Positions 47,262 through 57,820 of a stretch of 64,000 bases of DNA are shown here, one piece after another; positions within the stretch are counted from its first letter, which is position 1, and the number at the start of each line of letters is the position of its first letter. Origin of the DNA: Enterococcus montenegrensis. GTDB lineage: Bacteria; Bacillota; Bacilli; Lactobacillales; Enterococcaceae. Location: assembly GCF_029983095.1 (NCBI RefSeq), contig NZ_CP120467.1:924501-988500 (forward strand). The letters are read 5' to 3'. Below the pieces are notes generated by a model. The model was not told the DNA's origin. It saw only the letters and a list, made by a program, of their open reading frames with translations, and did no database searches. Both the position numbers and the translations under genes were made by a program.

Positions 47262-48086
47262 TTAAAGTTTGCTCCCAAGACTGGCTAAATGTGGGTGAGT
47301 CTCCAAAATTAAACCAGCCGTTTCTTCGATTGAGCGATTTGTGACATCAAATGATTGGATACCATATCTTTGGTACAGTTCTTTTGCATAGCGCATCTCG
47401 TTTTGAATACGGGTTTCGTCGGTATAACTGCTACCATTGGTAAGACCCAAGGCATAAAGTCGAGAGTGACGGAATTTTTTTATATATTGGGGATCGGCCA
47501 TTAAGCCAACAATCTTTTCTTTAGGGACTTGTTCTAATTCTTGCGGTAAACTCACTTCTGGAATTAGGGGCAAATTGGCAACTTTAATCGACTGGTTGGC
47601 CAAATACATGGAAAGTGGTGTTTTTGACGTTCGAGAAGGCCCTAGAATAATTAAGTCTGCTTTTAAAAAGCCTTTGGGATCTTTACCATCATCATAACGA
47701 GAAGCAAAGTTAATGGCATTCATTCGATAATAATATTGATCGTTTAATTGACTAACCGTCGAAGGGTCGCTGATTGGTGCTGTATCTGTCAAGGTTTCGA
47801 ACATGTGCAAAATGGAGTTTAAAAGCTCTTGATGTTGTAGATTATTTTCCTGACAAAAGCTTTTGACTTCATTAGCTAACTCATCTTGAATAAAAGTAGT
47901 CAGGACTGCACTCTTATTTTCTTTTGCTTCTGCTAAAATTTCCTTTAGCGTTTGTTTATCACGAACTAAAGGATAACGTTTCAAATCAATATCTTTTCCG
48001 CGAAACTGTCCGGCGGCAGCATTGGCTAAAACTTGGGCAGCATCACCTGAGACATCTGAAATAACTACAATCGATAACTTTTCCAT
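47262..48086 (-). CDS. PPDK regulatory protein (PDRP, DUF299)
   Basis: 274 residues. A bifunctional kinase/phosphorylase that inactivates and reactivates pyruvate, phosphate dikinase at the Thr beside its catalytic His. P-loop-like LGPSRTSKTPLSMYLA near 152, SDVSGDAAQVLA at the start and the conserved C-terminal RSIEETA. It lies 4 bp after ccpN and is divergent from ppdK, its target, which supports the specific assignment over the PEP-synthase form. Confidence 0.94.
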   Translation of the reverse strand: MEKLSIVVISDVSGDAAQVLANAAAGQFRGKDIDLKRYPLVRDKQTLKEILAEAKENKSAVLTTFIQDELANEVKSFCQENNLQHQELLNSILHMFETLTDTAPISDPSTVSQLNDQYYYRMNAINFASRYDDGKDPKGFLKADLIILGPSRTSKTPLSMYLANQSIKVANLPLIPEVSLPQELEQVPKEKIVGLMADPQYIKKFRHSRLYALGLTNGSSYTDETRIQNEMRYAKELYQRYGIQSFDVTNRSIEETAGLILETHPHLASLGSKL

Positions 48087-48090
48087 CGGC

Positions 48091-48708
48091 TTACTCCTTT
48101 ATATTTTCAATTAGATAATCGTGAATACGGGTTTTGGTAATTTTACCTACAGCAACTTTGGGATTGCTTTTTTTTAGTACCGGTAGCGAGTCAACGTGCA
48201 GTGTGCGCAATTTTTCTGCAGCAGTTAAAAGCAGATCATCTTCAAAACAAGTACTAATTTGCGGGAGTCGCGTCATGACCACTGTTACGGGTGTCTTATC
48301 AATCATCTTATTTAATGAGGCCCGTAATAAATCTTTGCGGGACAATAAACCGACTAATTCGTGGGCATCGTTTACTACATATAAGGAACCGACATCGTAC
48401 ATGAAAAGGGTGGTAATTCCATCGTAAATCGTACTTTCTTGTGAAATATTTAAAGGGGGAATCATAATTTCTCTCACAGGTACCGCGAGTAATTCCTCCA
48501 AGGTTTCACTCTGGTTTATTGGTCCAGCATAAACATAGCCAACTTTTGGACGTGCTTGCAAAACACCTGTCATAGTCAAAATGGAAAAATCATTTCGTAA
48601 GGTGGCACGAGATAGACCAAGAATTTCAGCAATTTTTTCTCCGCTGATTGGTTGGTTTTTCTTTACGATTTCAGTGATTGCTAATTGTCGCTGAGATAAT
48701 TCCACCAC
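48091..48708 (-). CDS. ccpN: CcpN-like HTH and CBS domain repressor
   Basis: 205 residues. An N-terminal HTH (about 5-55; LSQRQLAITEIVKKNQPISG, LGLSRATLRND) and two CBS domains (about 80-200; VGLLSRKDLLRASLN). CcpN of Bacillus represses gluconeogenic genes when ATP is high; here a PPDK gene is divergent and the promoter holds CcpN-type boxes. Start is the first of two GTG codons (48708 or 48705). Confidence 0.92.
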   Translation of the reverse strand: MVELSQRQLAITEIVKKNQPISGEKIAEILGLSRATLRNDFSILTMTGVLQARPKVGYVYAGPINQSETLEELLAVPVREIMIPPLNISQESTIYDGITTLFMYDVGSLYVVNDAHELVGLLSRKDLLRASLNKMIDKTPVTVVMTRLPQISTCFEDDLLLTAAEKLRTLHVDSLPVLKKSNPKVAVGKITKTRIHDYLIENIKE

Positions 48709-48807
48709 AATCCCTCCAATCTTTTATAAAATACTATCTTTTGATTTTATCACTTTTTATGCAGGTGTGACACATTATAATTATATAGTGTAACTAAATT
48801 AATTAAC

Positions 48808-48881
48808 AGTATATCACATATTTTTGTTGACAAAATATATTTCCAAAGGTATAGTCGTTTTATATTAAATAGTATATCACT
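48808..48881 (+). promoter_or_regulatory. ppdK promoter with CcpN-type boxes
   Basis: -35 TTGACA (48827-48832), a 17-bp spacer and -10 TATAGT (48850-48855). AGTATATCACA (48808-48818) is a perfect reverse match to the CcpN consensus TRTGHYATAYW; AGTATATCACT (48871-48881) matches 10 of 11. They flank the promoter upstream and downstream. Confidence 0.85.
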
Positions 48882-48895
48882 TTGGAGGTAATGGT

Positions 48896-51502
48896 GTGAC
48901 TAAATTAACGTATCGTTTTCAAGAAGGTAAAAAAGAATGGAAGGATCTTTTGGGCGGCAAAGGCGCTAATTTATGTGAAATGACAAATCTTGATTTACCA
49001 GTGCCAAATGGATTTATTGTTAGTACAGATGCATGTAAAAATTATTTAGCTCAAGAAGAAAAAACACTATCAAAAGGCTTGATAGCTGAAATTAATTTTC
49101 AAGTAAAAGAATTGGAAACGCTAACGAATAAAAGTTTTGGTATAGGTGTTAATCCGTTGCTAGTATCGGTTCGTAGTGGTGCGAAATATTCGATGCCAGG
49201 AATGATGGATACAATTTTGAATTTGGGGTTAAATGATGAGACAGTTTATGCACTAGCTGAAATTACCCAAAATAAAGATTTTGCTTTTCAGTGCTACTGT
49301 CGCTTCATTCAAATGTTTGCTGATGTTGTGTATAATATTCCAGCTGAAAATTTTGGAGCAATTCCAACTGGGACAAAAGAAAAGTCAGATTGGGAAACTA
49401 TTATCTCGAATTACCAAAAGATTTTTGCGCATGCAACAGGGCGAAAATTTCCTCAAGATGCCTTTGAACAATTACAAATTGCCGTGGAGGCAGTTTTTTC
49501 CAGTTGGAATAATCAACGCGCCAAGGTATATCGTCGTATTCACAATATCTCGGATAATTTAGGCACTGCGGTTACCATTCAACAAATGGTTTTTGGTAAT
49601 TACTCTGAAAATTCTGGAACTGGGGTGATGTTTACCCGCAATCCCGCCACAGGAGAAAAAGGCGTATATGGGGAGTACTTACTAAAAGCGCAAGGAGAAG
49701 ACATCGTCGCAGGAATTAAAACCCCCGAACCAATTTGTACGCTCCAAGAAAAAATGCCAGATGTATACGCTGAATTAATTGAAATTGCTATGCAACTTGA
49801 AAAGCATTATTGCGACATGCAAGATGTTGAATTTACGATTGAAGCAGGAAAATTGTATATGCTGCAAACTCGCAATGGTAAACGCACACCCCAAGCGGCA
49901 GTTGCAATCGCCTACGATTTAATGAAAGAAGGCGTAATCAGTGAAGAAACATTGATTAATCGCCTTGATGAAGAAATGATTGCGCAATTGATGCATCCAA
50001 GTTTTACCAATGATGCTAAAAAGAAAGCAGCAATTGTTCGCGGTTTACCGGCAAGTCCAGGAGCTGCGGTGGGTCAAGTGGCTTTTACCGCGAAAGCCGC
50101 AAAAGAAATGTCTGATAAAGGCAGCCAGGTAATTCTAGTCCGTAATGAAACTTCCCCAGAAGATATTGAAGGTATGAGTGTCAGTGAGGCTATCGTCACA
50201 GCTCGTGGCGGAATGACTTCTCATGCAGCAGTTGTCGCTAGAGGAATGGGAGTATGCTGTGTTGTAGGGTGTGAAGACTTGCAAGTCGATGAAGAAAAAG
50301 GGGTTGCTAACTTTACCGATGGGATTTTAAAAACAGGTGATTTTATTTCAGTAGATGGTAGCAGCGGTCGTATTTATTTAGGTCAACTGGCTTTAAATGA
50401 GGCCGAAACTTCAGCGGTTTTAGAAAAAGTTTTGAAAATCTGTGATGCCCATACCACAATGGCTGTCTATGGGAATGCTGAAACACCGCGAGAAATAAAA
50501 GAGGCACTTTTAAAAGGAGCAAAAGGAATTGGTTTAGCACGCACCGAGCACATGTTTTTCCAAAAAGAACGCCTCAAGATGATGCGGCAATTAATATTAG
50601 CTGACGATCGTTCTCGCATGGATGAAGCACTAGGGTATATCAAGGAAAAGCAAAAAAGTGATTTTCGTCAAATGTATCAAATTTTAGGGAAATTGCCTTG
50701 TACAATTCGTTTATTGGATCCACCATTACATGAATTTTTACCTCGAGATAGATCAGAATTGCGTGCAATCGCCAAAGAGTTGAATTTGAATGGTCAAGAG
50801 GTAATCGCCAAAGTAAAAAGCTTAGCAGAGGTAAACCCAATGTTAGGTCTGCGGGGTGTACGCCTAGGAATTACCTGTCCGGAGATTTATCAAATGCAAG
50901 TAGCAGCGATTATGGAGGCGGCACTTGAAATATCTGCGCAAGAAAAAATTACCATAACGCCCCACATCATGATTCCTTTAGTGGGGACAGTCAAAGAATT
51001 TAGGATAGTAAAGGACAGTTGTCAGGAAGTTATTAACGGCTTGTTTGAAAAAACAGGAACAAACTTGCCTTTTGAAATTGGAACGATGATTGAAATTCCT
51101 AGAGCTTGCCTGATTGCTGATCAATTAGCAGCAGTAGCAGATTTCTTCAGTTTTGGGACAAATGACTTAACCCAGCTGACTTATGGTTATTCAAGAGATG
51201 ATGCCCATAAATTTTTGCCAACATATACGCATCAGGAAATTTTGCCAAGTGATCCTTTCCAACATTTAGACCAAGAAGGCGTAGGAAAATTAATGCGTTT
51301 TGCTTCAAAAAATGGCAAGCAAGAAAAAGAATCTTTGTTAGTTGGAGTTTGCGGAGAGGTGGGGGGAGATCCAGCGTCTATTGCTTTTATCCAAACCTTA
51401 CCGGTGGATTACGTCTCTTGTTCACCATTTCGAATTCCTAACGCCCGTCTCGCTTGTGCCAAGGCTGCAATTGCAAATAAAAAACAACTTATAAAATTGT
51501 AG
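48896..51502 (+). CDS. ppdK: Pyruvate, phosphate dikinase
   Basis: 868 residues, full length. It interconverts pyruvate + ATP + Pi and PEP + AMP + PPi. The N-terminal ATP-grasp region has GGKGANLCEM and SVRSGAKYSMPGMMDT. The swivelling phospho-His domain has GGMTSHAAVVARGMG near 440-455 with catalytic His and the PDRP-target Thr. The C-terminal PEP/pyruvate barrel has RLLDPPLHEFLP, GTMIEIPRA, FGTNDLTQ and the catalytic Cys in GVCGEVGGD. GTG 48896 follows GGAGG. The gene is divergent from ccpN-PDRP, which should repress and inactivate it when glycolysis is favoured. Confidence 0.97.
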   Translation: MTKLTYRFQEGKKEWKDLLGGKGANLCEMTNLDLPVPNGFIVSTDACKNYLAQEEKTLSKGLIAEINFQVKELETLTNKSFGIGVNPLLVSVRSGAKYSMPGMMDTILNLGLNDETVYALAEITQNKDFAFQCYCRFIQMFADVVYNIPAENFGAIPTGTKEKSDWETIISNYQKIFAHATGRKFPQDAFEQLQIAVEAVFSSWNNQRAKVYRRIHNISDNLGTAVTIQQMVFGNYSENSGTGVMFTRNPATGEKGVYGEYLLKAQGEDIVAGIKTPEPICTLQEKMPDVYAELIEIAMQLEKHYCDMQDVEFTIEAGKLYMLQTRNGKRTPQAAVAIAYDLMKEGVISEETLINRLDEEMIAQLMHPSFTNDAKKKAAIVRGLPASPGAAVGQVAFTAKAAKEMSDKGSQVILVRNETSPEDIEGMSVSEAIVTARGGMTSHAAVVARGMGVCCVVGCEDLQVDEEKGVANFTDGILKTGDFISVDGSSGRIYLGQLALNEAETSAVLEKVLKICDAHTTMAVYGNAETPREIKEALLKGAKGIGLARTEHMFFQKERLKMMRQLILADDRSRMDEALGYIKEKQKSDFRQMYQILGKLPCTIRLLDPPLHEFLPRDRSELRAIAKELNLNGQEVIAKVKSLAEVNPMLGLRGVRLGITCPEIYQMQVAAIMEAALEISAQEKITITPHIMIPLVGTVKEFRIVKDSCQEVINGLFEKTGTNLPFEIGTMIEIPRACLIADQLAAVADFFSFGTNDLTQLTYGYSRDDAHKFLPTYTHQEILPSDPFQHLDQEGVGKLMRFASKNGKQEKESLLVGVCGEVGGDPASIAFIQTLPVDYVSCSPFRIPNARLACAKAAIANKKQLIKL

Positions 51503-51528
51503 CTTGAAGGCTGTCGTAAGATAATACA

Positions 51529-51560
51529 AACCCGCCACTTTTATAGAGGCGGGTTTTTTA
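51529..51560 (+). terminator. ppdK terminator
   Basis: AACCCGCC/GGCGGGTT stem with a run of six T. Confidence 0.9.
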
Positions 51561-51783
51561 ATTATCAGGAAAGTATCCCATTTTTTACGCACATTTTCAT
51601 AGAATCTTTTTGGAATTGAGAATAATTTATAAAAAATCCCAATCTCAAAATTCGATCCGCTTTCATAAGTCGTAATAAAAGACAGATGAAGTAAACTAAC
51701 TTATAATAAGTAAATCGAAATTCTTTTTTAAAGAAAGTAGATAATCTTAACGTGATGTTAGAGGAATTATTTGGGGGTATTCG

Positions 51784-53175
51784 ATGACTACTTTATTAAT
51801 TATTGCTGTATTGGTGGTTTTTGCTGCACTGCTTTATGTGTTTTGGCGCCAACAGCAAAAACACTTGAAATTTTCAACCCGCGTCTTTGTGGCATTGTTT
51901 GCTGGGATTGTTTTTGGCGGACTATTGCAATTAATTTTTGGCACAAAAGACGCTGTGACCGCTGGTGCTTTAGAATGGATTCAAATTGTCGGGAATGGTT
52001 ACGTAAGCTTATTACAAATGTTGGTTATGCCACTTGTCTTTGTTTCAATTGTGTGTGCTTTTACACGCATGAAAGAAAGTAACAAGCTAGGAAAAATTAG
52101 TTTTACCGTCTTGGCAACGCTCTTAGCAACAACAGCTGTTGCGGCGTTAATTGGTTACACGAGTATTGTGGTATTCAATTTAGATGGCGCCTCTTTTACG
52201 CAAGGTGCAGCTGAATCTGCTCGCATTGCTGAATTGGCACAACGCCAGACACAAGTGGAAAACTTATCAATTCCACAACAGATTCTATCTTTTATTCCAA
52301 CTAACGTTTTTGCTGATTTAGCTGGCACACGGGCAACCAGTACGATTGGGGTTGTAATCTTTTCGGCATTTGTCGGTGTTGCTTATCTTGGTGTAAAAAG
52401 AAAAGCGCCAAAAGAAGCGGAATTTTTTGAAAAGTTGATGGACAGTCTTTACAAAATTGTCATGCGGATTGTAACTTTGGTTTTACGCTTAACACCATAT
52501 GGCGTTTTTGCCTTAATGACCAATGTATTGGCTTCAAGTGACTTTGCGGCAATCGTTAACTTAGGCAAATTTATTTTGGCTTCTTATAGTGCATTAATTG
52601 TCGTGATGTTGGTCCATTTACTTGTATTAAGTTTTGTCAAAGTCAGTCCAGTTACTTATTTGAAAAAAGCATTGCCAGTTTTAAGTTTTGCGTTTACTTC
52701 ACGTTCATCTGCCGGTTCAATGCCATTAAATATTGAGACACAAACCAAGGCATTTGGAGTGGATGATGCCACTGCGAATTTTGCTGCTAGCTTTGGTATC
52801 TCAATTGGACAAAATGGTTGTGCGGGAGTTTACCCGGCGATGTTAGCAACAATTGTTGCACCAACTGCCGGCATTGATATTTTTAGTATCCAATTTGTCT
52901 TAATGTTAATCGCCGTGGTGACGATTAGTTCCTTTGGTGTTGCCGGAGTTGGTGGTGGCGCTACTTTTGCTTCGTTGATCGTCTTAGGTGCATTGAATTT
53001 ACCGATTGCTATTGTTGGTTTGGTTATTTCAGTAGAACCACTTATTGATATGGCTCGGACAGCAATTAATGTCAGTGATGCGATGGTGGCAGGAATTGTC
53101 ACTTCCACAAGAATTAAAGAAATTGATCGTAGCGTCCTTGAAAATCCAGACGCTGTTATTGATACCCAAGCATAA
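51784..53175 (+). CDS. tcyP: L-cystine transporter, DAACS family
   Basis: 463 residues. Dicarboxylate/amino acid:cation symporter fold, closest to TcyP. N-terminal helix and FWRQQQKHLKFSTRVFVALFAGI, LLQMLVMPLVFVSIV near 78, the re-entrant serine loop AFTSRSSAGSMPLN near 305 and FAASFGISIGQNGCAGVYPAM near 340. About eight membrane segments. Monocistronic, followed by a long hairpin. Confidence 0.92.
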   Translation: MTTLLIIAVLVVFAALLYVFWRQQQKHLKFSTRVFVALFAGIVFGGLLQLIFGTKDAVTAGALEWIQIVGNGYVSLLQMLVMPLVFVSIVCAFTRMKESNKLGKISFTVLATLLATTAVAALIGYTSIVVFNLDGASFTQGAAESARIAELAQRQTQVENLSIPQQILSFIPTNVFADLAGTRATSTIGVVIFSAFVGVAYLGVKRKAPKEAEFFEKLMDSLYKIVMRIVTLVLRLTPYGVFALMTNVLASSDFAAIVNLGKFILASYSALIVVMLVHLLVLSFVKVSPVTYLKKALPVLSFAFTSRSSAGSMPLNIETQTKAFGVDDATANFAASFGISIGQNGCAGVYPAMLATIVAPTAGIDIFSIQFVLMLIAVVTISSFGVAGVGGGATFASLIVLGALNLPIAIVGLVISVEPLIDMARTAINVSDAMVAGIVTSTRIKEIDRSVLENPDAVIDTQA

Positions 53176-53180
53176 TAACA

Positions 53181-53256
53181 AAAACAGTAAGGAAAACGCG
53201 TAAAGTTAAAATAGAGAACTCTATTTTGTCTTTACGCGTTTAATCCTTACTGTTTT
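53181..53256 (+). terminator. tcyP terminator, very long stem
   Basis: AAAACAGTAAGGA...CTTTACGCG pairing extends almost unbroken from 53181 to 53256, with an inner AAAATAGAG/CTCTATTTT stem. Confidence 0.88.
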
Positions 53257-53699
53257 ATTTCGTTTTAATAAAAATGTTTCACAAAAAAATATTGCAATCT
53301 ACTTAAATGTAATAGATAGCAGAATTATCATTGTCTTATCGAAGATAAATTAAAAGCAAGTTTCTTTTCTTGCGGAGATGTTTCACAATAGGCCAATCTT
53401 TTTCCACAATTAAAAAAAGGTATTAGAAAAAATGGGGGAATCCGAGTGGAAAAAATTTAAAAAGGATTGTTTCCTGAATATCTTTTTGCTAGAATGGAAA
53501 ATCAAGCCGAATTTCTTTTTTGTAACAAATTGGTAGAAAATAATTTTTATTGAAATTTTTTGGCTAAAAAAGTGATAATATTTCTTTTTTATCTTTTTTA
53601 GAAATTTTACTTTATGCTCTATGATATAATGGCAGTGTTTTTAAAAGGTAGTACCAATTGTTAGCAACTATCTTTTAAAGCTAGAGAAGAGGTTATACG
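53257..53699. other. Intergenic region upstream of the Mga-like gene
   Basis: No gene. ATGTTTCACAA occurs twice (53273 and 53389). TATGATATAATGG near 53619-53631 contains a likely -10 (TATAAT). Confidence 0.45.
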
Positions 53700-55189
53700 A
53701 TGTACAGAAGAGAACTCCTAAATGACTGGGATAAAAAAATTATGGAATTTCTCCGTTTTCTGACCCAAAGAGGAAATCGTGCTACTAAAAAAGCAGTCGC
53801 GCAAAAATTAGCACTGACAAGACCAACCTTGTTGAAACTAGTGGCAGATATTCAAGCAATTTTTAAGGATATGGAAGGGTTCCAACTGACTGCTTCCAAC
53901 TATGAATATTATTTACATATTGATTTAACTCAGAATTTAAGTTTTATTACAAAATATTTGATGCAATATTCCCGTAAGTATAAGATTTTAAAAGAGATTT
54001 TTTTCGTGAAAATGTGAATGTTAACTATTTTTGCGATTTAAATGGGTTAAGTATGGCAACTTATTATGCTGAGGTAAAGGAACTGAATCAATTATTACTT
54101 GAATTTGATTTGGTTATTAAAAATAATCAAATTCAAGGTTCTGAATTGCAAATTCGTCATTTTTTCAGTTCTCTTTTTTTTCATACACTTCCTGTTACAA
54201 AGATTGAACAATTACAAGAGCAGTTGTTACCGACCGCGTTTATTTCTGATTTAGAACAATGCTTAGAAATTCGCGTTAATCATTGTTTTTTACATGAATT
54301 GACCCTCTACTTATGGGTCGTGAAAATTCGCAGTGAACAAGGAAAAGATCAGCTAGCCACTGAGGCTGATTTTGTGGCGGAAATCCGCAACCTAGGTAAT
54401 CGGGAGAGCTTTATTAGTGGCGTGCAGGAGATGTCTAGTTTTGGCATTTTAAAAAATTTATGCCATAAGCATTTAGTTTATTTTCCGACCCAAAAAAATA
54501 GTGAAGTGAGCCGCTTGATTTGCTTTTTCATGAGCCATCATTTTTCTTCTTCGGATTCTTTATTGTTCAGAGAATTAAAAGATCTAGGTCGAAGACATAA
54601 CTTTGTCAGCTTTCGTTTTGTGCAAACATTTCTTTTTCTATCAGAAGCTACCTCAACTAAAAATAGTTATGTCGTCTATAATGTAATCAAGTCGATTTGG
54701 CAAAATATTTTGCTAAAAGGACAGATTATGATGGATCAAGCTATCTTCTTTAATCGCTATTTAGAGGAATTGGAAGCTATTAATCAAAAAAAACATTTTG
54801 ATGGGATTGTTTTGCAATTAGAAAGTTACTTTCCAGAATTATTTTTTCATCAAAAGATCACCGATCCGCTACGGGGTGATTTAGGACGGGCCTTTTTATA
54901 TTTACAAGAAGAAAAAGAAGCCTTGTATCATGTGGGGATTTATTATGTCGGCAACCAACTTTTGGCCCGGCAGATGACGGAATATTATCTGTATGAGCTG
55001 AATAAGTATCCCAATCTATATGCCACTGCTTGGAATAGCAGTAGTGACTTTGATATCGTATTAAGTAATTATGAAATTGGTGATTTAATTCAAAAAGAAC
55101 AATTGTTTTATATTAATGTTTCTCATCCGGAGTTGAATATTCAAGAAATTTTGAAATATGTAAAAACAAAACAAAAACGGGTAGGGTAA
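53700..55189 (+). pseudogene. Mga-family regulator interrupted by a -1 frameshift
   Basis: Two consecutive frames (53700-54017 and 54014-55189) make one Mga-like protein of about 496 residues. The first carries the N-terminal HTH (KAVAQKLALTRPTLLKLVADI), the second the remaining helical/PRD-like and EIIB-like regions. At 53998-54004 a T7 tract reads ...KEIFFVKM-stop; one extra T would continue EIFFRENVNVNYFCDLNG, which fits the family. A true mutation, a phase-variable tract or a sequencing error all fit. Confidence 0.82.
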
Positions 55190-55294
55190 AAAAGTTAGGC
55201 TAAAATTAGTAGGATAAAGCTCCTAGCACAAATAGAATTCTCTTATTGGCTGTATATCGGCTAAATTTCATTTAAATACTTGTGATAATTGAGA

Positions 55295-55337
55295 AATCCA
55301 AAAGCGAAGTTTTATTGTCTGAGCTTTTGGATTTTTT
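55295..55337 (+). terminator. Terminator after the Mga-like gene
   Basis: AATCCAAAAGC/GCTTTTGGATT stem and a T run. Confidence 0.85.
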
Positions 55338-55450
55338 AGTAGCTTAAAAATAGTTTCCCGATTTTTCTAATATTTTTACAGGGGTGTAAAAAAATCAGAA
55401 CTTTTATTTCTATTAAATTGTTAGAATTTTATTAGATAAGGGGGAGTTAT

Positions 55451-56016
55451 ATGAGGAAAACAAAATTTACGAAAAAAATGATTTTAGATAAAGCCGCAAA
55501 GTTTGTTCAGACATATGGCTTTGATGAATTGACGACCCGTAATTTAGCCGACTATATGAAAATGAGTACCCAACCAATTTACAAACAATTTGATTCGATG
55601 CATGATTTAAAACAAGCATTGGTCATCAATTATTTTGCCAAAATTAATCAAAGTTTTGAAAAAGTCGATTATGCGAATGGTTTAGCCGACTTTGCCTTAC
55701 ATTTTGTCGTTTATAATCAGAAATGTTATGAATTGTTTTTACATATCTTTTTTTATCCCAAAAAAAGAGCACAACTTGTCGTGCGATTCAAACAATTTCC
55801 CAACAATTCTTTTATGATTTGATTCAAGCAGACCCCAAATTATGCCAGTTATCTACAAGTCAGCAACAGCAGTTACAAGAGCAGTATTTTCTACTTCTAA
55901 TTGGAAGTGTGCTGACCCATCGCCGTTTCATTGAAGTGCAGCAAGAAAAAGTTATGTTGTTGCAACTAAATGATTTAGTAGACAATCTAACCCAACATAT
56001 CGCCAAACAAAATTGA
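55451..56016 (+). pseudogene. TetR family regulator with a frameshift
   Basis: The N-terminal 100 residues are a TetR protein: MILDKAAKFVQTYGFDELTTRNLADYMKMSTQPIYKQF includes the HTH. Around 55779-55786 the frame breaks: the first frame runs to a stop at 55822, while the other frame continues AIQTISQQFFYDLIQADPKL to 56016. One missing base explains it. The ligand domain would be intact if corrected, at about 188 residues. Target genes unknown. Confidence 0.82.
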
Positions 56017-56211
56017 TGAAGTCTTTTAGTAAAGTAGAAGTAGCCAAATTGTAATAATGGCTATCTGCTAGCTAAAAGGCTTTTTTATTGTGGTAAAAAA
56101 ATCTCATAAAGGGGGATTTCTTTACTATTATTTGATGGAGGATTGTAAAATAGCTGTATTTTGCTACTCTGAATAAAGAGAGACGAAATAAATGGGGTTA
56201 GGGGCGATTTG

Positions 56212-57726
56212 ATGAACTTAAGGTCACTACTGAGTAAAAGCATGCTACGGCATTTACACTTATTAGAATTACTACATGAAAGTCAATATGGACTACCAAC
56301 AGATACGCTAATAAAGGAATTGCAATGTTCATTACCAGTCTTATTAAACGATATACGTCTAATTAATGAAGAACAAGATATCGCACAAATTGAGAAATAT
56401 AAAGGATTACATCAGCTTAAAATGCAAAAATCATCCTCCGTTAGTCGTTTGTATGCTGAATTTTTGCGGCGATCCTCGGAGTTTCAGATTTTTGAGGCTT
56501 TATTATACGAGCAGCACGATAATATTACCGAACTGGCAGGAGAATTATATTTAAGTGTTTCCAATACGCAACGTTACTTGAAAAAAATTCAAGCTGCTCT
56601 AAAAGAAATCGGCGTTGAATTAAAACATCGCCCTTTACGCTTGGAAGGAAAAGAAAGTACTATTCGGCAACTCTATTATCGTTATTTTTCAGAAAAAAAT
56701 TATCAATTGGAAATTAGTTTGCCAACCCTTACAAAAGAGCAACAAAATCTGTTGATCGACTTTGTAAAAGCGTTTCTTCAAAAAAATGGTTTTTTACAAA
56801 AACATATTTTTGTTCATCGTTTGGTTTATAATTTATACATTAGCTTATGGCGGATTAAAAATCACCATCATTTCTCAAAATGGCAATTACAAAATGAAGG
56901 TATTGCATTACCAACAGGAAGTGTGGCAACACAATTTCAGCAGTTGGTTTTTCAAGCTTTTAACTTTGCTTATGATGAGCAAAATTGCAAAGATTCATTT
57001 TGGCTTTTATATAGTGACAGCTTAATTTTGAACACAAATCAATTGGCAGCAATTTTGCAAAATAACGAACGTGGCAAGACTCATTTTGCCATTCACCAGC
57101 AACTGGTTGCCAAGTTTAGTGGACTGTTGACAAAACCCTTAACAAAAGAGGAACAAATAGAGCTTAGTTGTATTTTGCAAAATTTTTCTTTTCTCTATGC
57201 AACTGATGGTACTTGTGTAAATATTCTTCGTCTTGATAAAAAAGATTTCGTTGTCGCAATGGCAAAAACATATCCCTTTGGTGTAGAGAAAATTAAACAA
57301 TTAGTAACAGATATTGCCACGAGCTATCATTTTTATTTTGAAAAAGACTTCATTATTGCTTATGTATACTGGCTTATTACCTTTGTACCAGATTGGATGG
57401 AAAAAATAAAATTAAGTCACAAGAGACTTAAGATTTTGCTGCTTTCGAGTTTGTCGCCTACCGCAGAAAGCTATTTAGCTATGCAGATTACCAAAAAAAT
57501 TTATGGTAATTTTGAAATAGTGCAAGGAAATCAAGCCGAAAAAGACTTCATGACAGAAATTAGCCACTATGACTTAATTTTAACCACAGAAGATGTGAAA
57601 CTAGATGATAATTTGGCTGTGCTACATATCGACTCGTATTTGTCTTGGCACAATATTTTTTTAATACAAGAAAAAGTCAGTGAATTAACTGAAAATATGA
57701 CCGAACTAGCGGAAAAGGTGTCTTAA
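56212..57726 (+). CDS. Mga-family transcriptional regulator
   Basis: 504 residues, intact. N-terminal HTH region (LLELLHESQYGLPTDTLIKEL), a second HTH (AGELYLSVSNTQRYLKKIQAAL, about 108-130) and the Mga-type helical core. The C-terminal EIIB-like end has IVQGNQAEKDFMTEISHYDLILTTE. ATG 56212 is preferred over TTG 56209 and follows GGGGCG. It is the paralogue of the broken gene at 53700. Mga-like proteins link sugar status to surface or virulence genes; targets here are unknown. Confidence 0.87.
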   Translation: MNLRSLLSKSMLRHLHLLELLHESQYGLPTDTLIKELQCSLPVLLNDIRLINEEQDIAQIEKYKGLHQLKMQKSSSVSRLYAEFLRRSSEFQIFEALLYEQHDNITELAGELYLSVSNTQRYLKKIQAALKEIGVELKHRPLRLEGKESTIRQLYYRYFSEKNYQLEISLPTLTKEQQNLLIDFVKAFLQKNGFLQKHIFVHRLVYNLYISLWRIKNHHHFSKWQLQNEGIALPTGSVATQFQQLVFQAFNFAYDEQNCKDSFWLLYSDSLILNTNQLAAILQNNERGKTHFAIHQQLVAKFSGLLTKPLTKEEQIELSCILQNFSFLYATDGTCVNILRLDKKDFVVAMAKTYPFGVEKIKQLVTDIATSYHFYFEKDFIIAYVYWLITFVPDWMEKIKLSHKRLKILLLSSLSPTAESYLAMQITKKIYGNFEIVQGNQAEKDFMTEISHYDLILTTEDVKLDDNLAVLHIDSYLSWHNIFLIQEKVSELTENMTELAEKVS

Positions 57727-57744
57727 AAAGTGTTTTAGCGGTAA

Positions 57745-57801
57745 AAAAGACCGAATTATTTTAAAGATAGCAGTGGCTATTTTTAAATTATTCGGTCTTT
57801 T
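57745..57801. terminator. Bidirectional terminator
   Basis: AAAAGACCGAAT-type 17-bp stem with one mismatch and A/T runs. It serves the Mga gene (+) and the phosphoesterase gene (-). Confidence 0.88.
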
Positions 57802-57820
57802 AAAAGCATACCAGTAATAT

